Below, one piece after another: positions 9,901 to 16,299 of a stretch of 35,421 nt of DNA. Within the stretch, counting starts at the first letter, position 1; every line of letters starts with the position of its first letter. This stretch comes from Cyanobacteriota bacterium (GTDB taxonomy: Bacteria > Cyanobacteriota > Vampirovibrionia > Gastranaerophilales > UBA9971). A model generated the notes under the pieces. It was not told the origin of the DNA. It did not search any database and saw nothing but the letters and a program-made list of their open reading frames with translations. Location: assembly GCA_022703625.1 (NCBI GenBank), contig JAKLDH010000012.1, positions 1-35,421 on the forward strand, written 5' to 3'. The translations under genes and the position numbers were made by a program.

Positions 9901-10205
9901 AGTTCAACGGCAAGGTTAAGTCCTGTTTGTCCCCCTAATGTGGCTAAAAGACCTTCCGGTCTTTCTTTTTCAATAATATAATCAAGCGCATCAACTGTTA
10001 ACGGCTGTATATAAACATGATCCGCTATATTATCATCTGTCATAATGGTTGCGGGATTGCTATTTACCAGAACCACATCAAAACCTTCTTCTTTAAGGGC
10101 TTTGCAAGCTTGAGTCCCCGCATAGTCGAATTCCGCCGCCTGTCCTATTATTATTGGACCTGAGCCAATCACTAAAATCTTTTTTAAATTCTCATTCTTT
10201 GGCAT
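6993..10205 (-). CDS. carB: Carbamoyl-phosphate synthase large subunit
   Basis: Makes carbamoyl phosphate from bicarbonate, ammonia delivered by CarA, and two ATP, for arginine and pyrimidines. The protein is 1070 residues, typical for the family. It has two homologous ATP-grasp halves, each starting with an [21 protein letters not shown]-type segment (the second is [20 protein letters not shown]), each with a VEVNPRxSR metal/ATP motif, then a C-terminal MGS-like allosteric domain (from about residue 930). The frame is open to a TTG at 10229, but ATG 10205 has AGGGA 8 bases upstream and gives the family's usual MPK start. carA is not in the window. First gene of carB-metW-argH. Confidence 0.97.
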   Translation of the reverse strand: [1070 protein letters not shown]

Positions 10206-10269
10206 TTGACTGATCCCTGCTAATTCCAAATTTGATACTTATATTAATATATCATTAAAAATTTTGATT

Positions 10270-10714
10270 TTATACTATTACTCTGTTAAGTTAATTTTAT
10301 GGAATTTATGACCCATAATATTTTTTATGTAATTTTGCAATTAACTGCTTAACCCGCTAAAAGCGTCATGCTGAACTTGTTTGCGAAATGCGGACAGCGC
10401 CGACTGCTTCGCAACAACATCTTTCCAGTATACAATACTTACCGTTTCTTCATTTTCTTTCTTTTTGAACGCAAAAAGAAAGAACCCGCAAAGCGGGAAG
10501 CTTGGTACACAATCCAAGTAACATTTCCCTATTAATGCGCCTTAGGCGCGCAAAAGAAAGAAAAACTGAACCACAAGGGGACAAGACTGTCAGGGCAAGC
10601 CCCCGAACCCCCTTGCTTACAAATGTCCGCTTTTTGTTTTTTCTTCGCTTTTTACATAAAAAATATTATCGGTCATAAGTTGCATGAAATTAACTTAACA
10701 AAGCATTAGTATAA
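10270..10714. repeat. Family F element with long inverted termini
   Basis: A 445-bp element filling most of the gap between carB and the thioredoxin gene. The outer 60 or so bases are inverted copies of each other: TTATACTA, GTTAAGTTAATTT, TTATGACC and ATAATATTTTTTATGTAA occur in order at 10270-10332 and inverted at 10652-10714, with only a few mismatches. Inside are short palindromes (CCCGCAAAGCGGG, GCGCCTTAGGCGC) and a GC-rich part around 10590-10620. No reading frame of note. A truncated relative lies at 24817-24990. The rest of the gap (10715-10888) is AT-rich and shows nothing but the leader of the next gene. Confidence 0.8.
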
Positions 10715-10888
10715 TACAGCACTATAAGCATATAAGTTTAGTATAAAAGGGAATAAAAACTATTTATAAATCTGATTTTATTATTTAGAATTCCCTCAAC
10801 AAAAAAATAATTCAACAAAAATGCGAAATTTATTTGTCTAAAAAAACAAAATAAGTTTAAAATAAACTATAGGAGGTTTATAAATTAA

Positions 10889-11290
10889 ATGAAAAAATCA
10901 AGCTTTATTACAATTTTATTAATTTTTATTCTGCCGATTGCTCTTTATTACTTTTTTAAAACACCGCCTGAAAGTAATACGTCCATAGCAAATCCGTCCG
11001 GCAACATGCCAAAAGTTATTAAATTTAGTTCAGACATGTGTTATGACTGCAAAAAAATCGAAAAAGAAATTAAGCCTTTAATGCAGGAATATCAACAAAA
11101 AATTATTTTTGAATCTATTAATGTAAGCTCAACAGATCAAAACACGGAATTTTTAGTCAGAAAACACAATGTAAATGTAGTTCCAACCCTTATTTTTCTT
11201 GACAAAAACGGAAATACTGTAAGAAAAACCGAAGGTTACGCGCCGGGAAGTCAATTAAGAATTTATTTAAATGAAATAAGCAATAGTTAG
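10889..11290 (+). CDS. Membrane-anchored thioredoxin-like protein
   Basis: A 133-residue protein. An N-terminal membrane anchor (about 5-23) places the domain outside the cytoplasm. The thioredoxin domain has the redox pair Cys51-Tyr-Asp-Cys54, followed by Lys, and the cis-proline Pro99 in VVPT. The CYDC active site is unlike CGPC of classical thioredoxin. A strong AGGAGG lies 12 bases before the ATG. It is followed after 6 bases by a CcdA-like electron carrier, so it probably receives electrons from it and reduces periplasmic disulfides, for instance in cytochrome c maturation or protein repair; the target is not visible. Confidence 0.88.
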   Translation: MKKSSFITILLIFILPIALYYFFKTPPESNTSIANPSGNMPKVIKFSSDMCYDCKKIEKEIKPLMQEYQQKIIFESINVSSTDQNTEFLVRKHNVNVVPTLIFLDKNGNTVRKTEGYAPGSQLRIYLNEISNS

Positions 11291-11296
11291 GATGTT

Positions 11297-12001
11297 ATGG
11301 AAAATACAGTTATACAGCTTTTTACAGAACAAGCCGGGCAGATATCAGTATGGATTTTACTGGCAGTATTCGCCGGAGGAATAATAAGTTCAATATCACC
11401 TTGTACATTAGGCATTTTGCCTATAATAATCGGATATATAGGTGGATATTCCGAAAATACCACTAAAAAAACAATTATTCAGCTTTTGTTTTTTATTGTC
11501 GGAATATCTCTTGTTTTAACAACACTTGGAATAATTGCCGCATTTACAGGCAAAACCCTTGGTTTTCATTCAAATCCGTTTGTTGGATTAATGATAGGCT
11601 CTATAATTCTTATTATGGGATTAACTCTTCTTGAAGTAATTGAAATACCAATGCCTGTTTTGATAAAACAAATGCCCCAAAATAGAAACAACAATTTAAT
11701 TTTATACCCGCTAATGCTTGGAGGAACATTTGCTCTTGCCTCAACTCCCTGTTCAACGCCGATTTTAGCGGGAATAATGGCTTACGCTTCTTTAAAATCA
11801 AATATTACAGCAGGAGCATTAATGCTTTTTATATATGCATTGGGACAAAGCGCAATTATTCTTTTTGCAGGACTTTTTACTTCCTTGTTTAAAAAAATAT
11901 CTGTAATAAAAGTCTATACCGGAGTAGTAAACAAATTTAGCGGTGTAATTTTGATTTTTGCATCATTAATAATTTACTTTAAAATATTTGGAATTATATA
12001 A
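11297..12001 (+). CDS. CcdA/DsbD-type transmembrane electron carrier
   Basis: A 234-residue protein with six membrane segments. The two cysteines that define the family are present: Cys36 in SSISPCTLGILP and Cys152 in ASTPCSTPIL, each followed by a proline-containing segment near the start of a membrane helix. These move electrons from cytoplasmic thioredoxin to an extracytoplasmic partner. The partner is presumably the thioredoxin-like protein just upstream, 6 bases away. ATG 11297 has AGG 6 bases before it, overlapping the end of the upstream gene. A D repeat begins 28 bases after the stop. Confidence 0.92.
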   Translation: MENTVIQLFTEQAGQISVWILLAVFAGGIISSISPCTLGILPIIIGYIGGYSENTTKKTIIQLLFFIVGISLVLTTLGIIAAFTGKTLGFHSNPFVGLMIGSIILIMGLTLLEVIEIPMPVLIKQMPQNRNNNLILYPLMLGGTFALASTPCSTPILAGIMAYASLKSNITAGALMLFIYALGQSAIILFAGLFTSLFKKISVIKVYTGVVNKFSGVILIFASLIIYFKIFGII

Positions 12002-12028
12002 GAAACTGATATGTCTATTGCATTGGTT

Positions 12029-12161
12029 CATTAATTTTCAAGGTCATCCTGAGCGCAAAAACTGTCATCCTGAGCGAAGCGAAGGATCTCATGGCATGAA
12101 TACAACAAGATTCTTCGGGCTAAAGCCCTCAGAATGACGAAATTGCAAAGCCCTCAAAATT
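12029..12161 (+). repeat. Family D element, copy 1
   Basis: The core starts GTCATCCTGAGCGAAGCGAAG and closes with CTTCGGGCTAAAGCCCTCAGAATGAC, so the whole forms a long imperfect hairpin. It is shared with 22290-22432 (inverted), 30205-30342 and 33330-33466. The GAGCGAAGCGAAGGATCT wording recurs in intergenic DNA of many unrelated bacteria, from general recollection. It is joined directly to element C. Confidence 0.8.
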
Positions 12162-12307
12162 ATACCAAGTTGCAATCAATGTAGTATTAAATCTCCCTCC
12201 CCCTTCCCCTCCCCAAGGGAGGGGAAGAAGAGTTGATAAGGTTTTTACCGGCGTAGCCGGCAAAAACCTTATCAAAAAATAATACTCTTTTGATTGCAAC
12301 TTGGTAT
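12162..12307. repeat. Family C element, copy 1 (complete)
   Basis: A 146-bp element with perfect 18-bp inverted ends (ATACCAAGTTGCAATCAA and its complement). Next come inverted TAGTATTA and TAATACT blocks. Inside are a CCCCTCCC/GGGAGGGG hairpin and a GATAAGGTTTTTACCGGC palindrome. Relatives are at 13122-13216, 17669-17735 and as end fragments at 1426-1445 and 4043-4061. Confidence 0.85.
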
Positions 12308-12402
12308 TATACTAAACGACAAAACTAATTAACATGAATTTTTTGCGGGTAATGAGGAAAACTCGTTAAATGTAAATATATTAATGACTTTTATTATAAT
12401 AT
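12308..12402 (+). repeat. Family E element, copy 1, with -10 box, upstream of pilin
   Basis: A 95-bp sequence that differs from 14277-14371 at only one base. It begins TATACTAAACGACAAAACTAA and ends in TTTTATTATAATAT. TATAAT at 12395-12400 is a perfect -10 box, though no good -35 sits at the usual distance. From here to the pilin start is an AT-rich leader of about 208 bases with a small hairpin (AGAAACA/TGTTTCT near 12445-12465) and no convincing gene. Confidence 0.7.
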
Positions 12403-12610
12403 GTCAGAGCGGTAACAACTTTAAAATTACTCAAATTTTTTGTAGAAACAAAAATGTGTTTCTGTTTATTACAATTTTTTTAAAAAAGCTTTAAAAATAT
12501 GAAAACATGAGTAATAATAAAAATATGAAAAATGAAACTGCATTTCTGATTATACAAAACGCAAGAGGTCAATAACAGTTAAAATAGTTTTATTGAAAGG
12601 ATCAATGCTT

Positions 12611-13030
12611 ATGAAAACAAGAAAAGGGTTTACATTACTTGAATTAATGATCGTGGTGGTTATTCTTGGAGTATTAGCTCTTATTGCTGTTCCTGCTTTA
12701 CTGAATGCTGTTAAGCAATCAAGAGAATCAGCTGTTATGGGCAATGTTAGCGCAGCTTCTTCTACAGTTTCGAGCAGACTGGCTATAGGAGCCGCTATAG
12801 ACACAGCTGGCGGCGGCGCTGATGATGTGGTTACCCTCTTGAACGCAAGTTCCGAAAATCCGTTTACAGGCGCGGCTGCTTTTGTTGCTGGCGCTTGCGG
12901 AGCAGGAGAAGTAGGAATTTTAGATAATGCCGACGGTTCATACGCTATTAGCGGTTGTGATGGAGATGGAGTGGAATTAACCACAAAAACAATATTCGCG
13001 CCCGAAGAAGCCGCCGCAATAAATCTTTAA
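12611..13030 (+). CDS. Type IV pilin-like protein (prepilin)
   Basis: A 139-residue prepilin. The short positive leader MKTRKG is followed by the FTLLELMIVVVILGVLALIAVP segment: a prepilin peptidase site after Gly6, a mature Phe1 and Glu5, and the hydrophobic assembly helix. The rest is Ala/Gly/Ser-rich with a Cys pair near the C-terminus (ACGAGE and SGCDGDG) that could form the pilin disulfide loop. ATG 12611 is preferred because AGGA lies 9 bases before it; ATG 12605 would be only 3 bases from it. Base composition is more GC-rich than its neighbours. The assembly motor genes are at 27079-31602. Whether it is the major or a minor pilin is not decidable here. Confidence 0.93.
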   Translation: MKTRKGFTLLELMIVVVILGVLALIAVPALLNAVKQSRESAVMGNVSAASSTVSSRLAIGAAIDTAGGGADDVVTLLNASSENPFTGAAAFVAGACGAGEVGILDNADGSYAISGCDGDGVELTTKTIFAPEEAAAINL

Positions 13031-13060
13031 TTAGTCTTGTTTAATTCTACAAAAATTTTA

Positions 13061-13091
13061 GACAGCAGATATATCTGCTGTCTTTTTTATT
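13061..13091 (+). terminator. Intrinsic terminator after the pilin gene
   Basis: The perfect palindrome GACAGCAGATATATCTGCTGTC is followed by TTTTTTATTTT, 30 bases past the pilin stop. Confidence 0.9.
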
Positions 13092-13121
13092 TTGTGATTA
13101 AAAAGCTGTGGCGAAGAGCTT

Positions 13122-13216
13122 ATACCAAGTTGCAATCAATGTAGTATTAAATCTCCCTCCCCCTGCCCAAGGGAGGGGAAGAAGAGTTGATAAGGTTTTT
13201 GCCGGCAACTTGGTAT
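13122..13216. repeat. Family C element, copy 2 (shortened), inserted in a palindrome
   Basis: 95 bp with the same left end as copy 1, through the CCCTCCCC block, but the right side is cut short to GGCAACTTGGTAT. The flanks AAGAGCT-TA and TA-AGCTCTT form a palindrome that the element splits at TA, fitting insertion at a TA dinucleotide. Confidence 0.75.
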
Positions 13217-13412
13217 AAGCTCTTAATTAAAGATTACTGCATAACTATTTTTTATTTTGTATTTTGCGAAATTAACAACCCCATCCCCCATACCCCCTTC
13301 CCACACGGGAAGGGGGCTTTGTTTGGATATAGGGGCTTCGCCCCTATATCCCCAATAAAATTTATTTCTGATTTTCAAAAACATTTTTTAATTTAAATAA
13401 GTTATGCAGCAG
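13217..13412. other. Non-coding stretch with two hairpins
   Basis: There is no supported gene. Two stem-loops are visible: CCCCCTTCCC with GGGAAGGGGG near 13288-13317, and GGATATAGGGGC/TTC/GCCCCTATATCC near 13324-13352. They look like another repeat family, but I find no second full copy in the window. Confidence 0.5.
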
Positions 13413-13547
13413 TCTTAATTAGCGGGTGTTTTGCCGAAGGCAAAACACCCGCTATTCCCTTACCCAGCCCGTGCCGCCCGCAGGGCGGCACGGGCTGTAG
13501 GTATCAGCTTTTTAACAAATTAACGAAAACTTATTTGTATTGATATA
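13413..13547. repeat. Family A element, copy 3 (one end missing)
   Basis: It runs from CTTAATTAGCGGGTG through both hairpins (AGCGGGTGTTTTGCC/GAA/complement, then CAGCCCGTGCCGCCC/GCA/complement) to TAACAAATTAACGAAAAC and a decayed terminus TGTATTGATAT. The terminus beyond CTTAATT is absent. Confidence 0.8.
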
Positions 13548-13567
13548 AGTAGCTTTTTAACCAAGTA

Positions 13568-13897
13568 TTATTGATTTTCTAAAATAGTTTTTTCTAAAAA
13601 CTCATCAATTTTTTTCATATTATATAAAATTTTTGAGGCAATTTTTGCCTGCAAATCAGAGGGAGCTATTTTTAAATGCTCCATCGCCAGACATACTGTT
13701 TCATCATAATCATACCATCTTCTACGCAGTTGCCTGACATATAAAGTAACATTTTTAACATGTATATTTTCTTCTCTGCACATTTTTATTATTGTTTTAC
13801 AGACAAAAAGCTGCTTCTCCAAAGGAGAACGCTGTAAATGCGTTATTAATATATAAACTTTGTCATTGTGGTCATACCACCGTTTTACTTCTCTCAA
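13568..13897 (-). CDS. Small protein with two RWYD tandem repeats, unknown function
   Basis: A 109-residue protein that I do not recognise as a characterised family. It is an internal duplication: VKRWYDHNDKVYILITHLQRSP (about 4-25) aligns with RRRWYDYDETVCLAMEHLKIAP (about 58-79). Each unit is followed by a helix with a Lys-Ile-[IL] pattern. No membrane segment or signal peptide. The start is TTG at 13897 with AGAGG 8 bases upstream. It is an isolated minus-strand gene between A-type repeats, opposite in direction to the pilin gene. Confidence 0.7.
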   Translation of the reverse strand: MREVKRWYDHNDKVYILITHLQRSPLEKQLFVCKTIIKMCREENIHVKNVTLYVRQLRRRWYDYDETVCLAMEHLKIAPSDLQAKIASKILYNMKKIDEFLEKTILENQ

Positions 13898-13983
13898 AAT
13901 ATTTGCCTCTTAAACAGATATTTTTATTATAATAGTAAATAATAATTATACTTAAATATTATAGCAAAAAATTAAGTATAATT

Positions 13984-14167
13984 ATACCAATCCAAATAAA
14001 TTTTCGTTAATTTGTTAAAAAGCAAATAGCTACAGCCCGCGCCGCCCTGCGGGCGGCGCGGGCTGAGTAAGGGCATAGCGGGTGTTTTGCCGAAGGCAAA
14101 ACACCCGCTAATTAAGGCTTTACCAAAATCATCTTTTTCATTTGCCGATTTTTTAAATGATTGGTAT
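13984..14167. repeat. Family A element, copy 4 (complete)
   Basis: 184 bp with ends ATACCAATCCAAATAAA and ATGATTGGTAT. The hairpins are CAGCCCGCGCCGCCC/TGC/complement and AGCGGGTGTTTTGCC/GAA/complement. The length equals that of copies 2 and 6. Confidence 0.88.
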
Positions 14168-14276
14168 ATTATAAAATAAAAAAAATTTACATTTAAAAAA
14201 ACTGATCTGGAAGATCGTATCATTATACATAATTGAATTTATGCTTTGTAATAATAATTTTACCTTTATTATTTAA

Positions 14277-14371
14277 TATACTAAACGACAAAACTAATTA
14301 ACATGAATTTCTTGCGGGTAATGAGGAAAACTCGTTAAATGTAAATATATTAATGACTTTTATTATAATAT
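14277..14371 (+). repeat. Family E element, copy 2, with -10 box, upstream of the orphan membrane gene pair
   Basis: 95 bp, one mismatch from the copy ahead of the pilin gene. TATAAT lies at 14364-14369, about 105 bases before the ATG at 14475. A mobile or duplicated leader that may carry a promoter or a regulator binding site. Confidence 0.7.
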
Positions 14372-14474
14372 AAACTTTTTTACAAAATTCTAACAATTTA
14401 TATTTAAAAATTGACTTTATATAAATAGGAAGTTTTTGGTTTATTTTAAAAAAGGTCAGGGAGTAAAAGAGCTA

Positions 14475-16289
14475 ATGCCGGATTTAGGAACAAATATATC
14501 TTTTATACCGCAACAACAGGCAAATTTGCCTGCTCCCGCCAATTCTGTAAATGACAAGATAAATGACCCCAAATATGATAATGTCAAAAAACATATGCAG
14601 AAAAACACGATCGGGAAACTTGTCGGCGATACTTCAGAAGAAAAACAAAAAACCCCCTTTTCTTTTTTATATACGCTTTTATATGGAACAGCCGCCGCTC
14701 TGGGGGCTGACAGCATTAGCCGCTGGGCTGTAAGCGAAAATCGGTTTGAAAAATTTTTGGAAAAAGTAGACAATAATAAAGTTCTTCAGGCAATAGAAAA
14801 ACCGTTTATAAGCGGCTGGAACGCCATAAAAGACACTGCGCTCATAAAACCTTTTACAGCAATAAAAAATCATTTTGTCGAACATTCCACAAAGCTCATA
14901 CCTGTAAACAAAATGGCAAGGGATTCTTGTCGCTCAATGGCGGCAGAATTAACAGAAGAGCTTATTGAACATTCTTCAAAAATTTTTAAAAATAAAATAG
15001 GAAGTAAAGCAGAAGCTCAATTAAATATCCTTCTGGAAAAACTCAGACAAGGACAACCAAGCTTTAACTGGAAACACGCATATCCAGAATTATTTAAACA
15101 ACTTGAAGCCTCCAGCATTAAGCCTGAAGATTACGATAAAGCGTTTAACGTAAAAAACAGCAGAATTCAGGCAATAACCGGATTTGTAAAAGATCAAAGC
15201 CATGCCCTTATAAAAAGCCCTACGGGAAATTCCTTCTTTTCAAAAGCGTTAAGAGGCATGTATTCCGGCGCTACAAGATTTTTTAGGGTAAGTAACAGCC
15301 CTATTCAAATACTTATGACGTCATATTTTGTGGGAGATGCTGTTAAAAAGACCATAGACGCTCCAAAAGGCGATAAGATGTCAACATTTATGGAAAATGC
15401 TCTGGGAGATATTGTTCCGTTCTGGATGTTGATGAATACAATAACCAGATTCCCTTATCAGGCATTAGGCGGCTTAAAAGCAGCGCCGGAAGCTTTAGGC
15501 AAATCTTTTGGGAAAATTGGAACAATAATTGGAAAACCTTTTGAATGGGCGGCAAAAGCATTAAGTATCGGTCTTGACGGGAAATTAACCACGAGAATGA
15601 GTGAAGCAACCGCCAAATCTGTTCTTGGCGAGGCAAACGCCGCAAAATATATGGAAAAAGTAAAAGCAATAGCGAATGGTATTGATGTACAAGGAAACAC
15701 AAAACTTATTAAAGATTTATTTAAAACTTCTGTGCCGTTCCTAAAAAGATTTGGTTATAAAGCCTTAAATTTTGGCGGCGGACTTGGAAGAGCGGCTCTT
15801 ATAATGGCTGTTCTTATGCCTCTTATTGCGAATCCGCTTAAAAAGCTTTCCCACAAGCTTTTTGGGAAACCTCAATCAACAATTGCCGAAGAAGAAAAGG
15901 AAAAAGCCGAAAAAAATAAATCTAAAAATCCTTCGCCAATGGAGCAATATATTAAACAGATTGAGGGAGCTAATATATATAGTTCGCCGCAAAATAAATC
16001 AAATATTGATAATGTGATTTTCAATCCTTCTCAAAACTATCAGGAATCCGTAACCTCAAAACCCTCTATGATTAAAGATTATGCGCAAAGAATTAAAAAT
16101 AACGGTTCTTATAATAAACTTCCAACGGATAATTCTGTTGCCGCCAGAACGCTGGATTCGCAAAAAGATTACTCTTCCACGCCAATGCCTTTAACTTCAA
16201 ATAATGAAAAGATATCAGAAGTTAATAATGCTATCATGAAAGCAGATAGCGCGCTCTTGGGAGCTGAACAGGCATTAAAACACCTTTAA
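14475..16289 (+). CDS. Large orphan membrane-associated protein, unknown function
   Basis: A 604-residue protein that I do not recognise. The N-terminal 40 residues are polar and proline-rich. Hydrophobic stretches lie at FLYTLLYGTAAALGADSI and near LGRAALIMAVLMPLIANP, with a Gly/Ala-rich amphipathic stretch between (GKSFGKIGTIIGKPFEWAAKAL). The last 120 residues are charged then low-complexity (EEEKEKAEKNKSKNPSP onward). There is no signal peptide. ATG 14475 follows GGGAG at about 11 bases. A TTG at 14436 with AGGAAG only 3 bases away would add 13 residues and cannot be excluded. The next gene starts 10 bases after its stop and probably forms an operon with it. Confidence 0.82.
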   Translation: MPDLGTNISFIPQQQANLPAPANSVNDKINDPKYDNVKKHMQKNTIGKLVGDTSEEKQKTPFSFLYTLLYGTAAALGADSISRWAVSENRFEKFLEKVDNNKVLQAIEKPFISGWNAIKDTALIKPFTAIKNHFVEHSTKLIPVNKMARDSCRSMAAELTEELIEHSSKIFKNKIGSKAEAQLNILLEKLRQGQPSFNWKHAYPELFKQLEASSIKPEDYDKAFNVKNSRIQAITGFVKDQSHALIKSPTGNSFFSKALRGMYSGATRFFRVSNSPIQILMTSYFVGDAVKKTIDAPKGDKMSTFMENALGDIVPFWMLMNTITRFPYQALGGLKAAPEALGKSFGKIGTIIGKPFEWAAKALSIGLDGKLTTRMSEATAKSVLGEANAAKYMEKVKAIANGIDVQGNTKLIKDLFKTSVPFLKRFGYKALNFGGGLGRAALIMAVLMPLIANPLKKLSHKLFGKPQSTIAEEEKEKAEKNKSKNPSPMEQYIKQIEGANIYSSPQNKSNIDNVIFNPSQNYQESVTSKPSMIKDYAQRIKNNGSYNKLPTDNSVAARTLDSQKDYSSTPMPLTSNNEKISEVNNAIMKADSALLGAEQALKHL

Positions 16290-16299
16290 GGAATAAAAA

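Noticed and set aside
10206-10888. Possible riboswitch or structured RNA upstream of carB
   Set aside because: The long inverted arms and end sequences fit a mobile element better; a relative of its core lies in an unrelated gap at 24817.
12550-12984. 144-codon frame opposite the pilin gene, rich in Ala, Pro, Ser and Thr
   Set aside because: Antisense shadow of the Ala/Gly-rich pilin coding sequence.
13187-13396. 69-codon plus-strand frame after the pilin gene
   Set aside because: Starts in the end of repeat C and crosses two hairpins; no ribosome binding site.
13972-14223. 83-codon minus-strand frame over repeat A copy 4 (contains SPRRPQGGAGC)
   Set aside because: It lies entirely over the repeat and its hairpins; the matching frame at 22101-22328 is open only because the repeat copies are similar. 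No ribosome binding site.
12029-14371. Possible CRISPR array or tandem repeat array from the dense repeats
   Set aside because: The repeats are different families placed once or twice each, with no regular spacers and no cas genes.
15388-15702. Two antisense frames of 80 and 104 codons within the 604-residue protein gene
   Set aside because: They are shadows; the sense frame is long and has a good start and a coupled neighbour.
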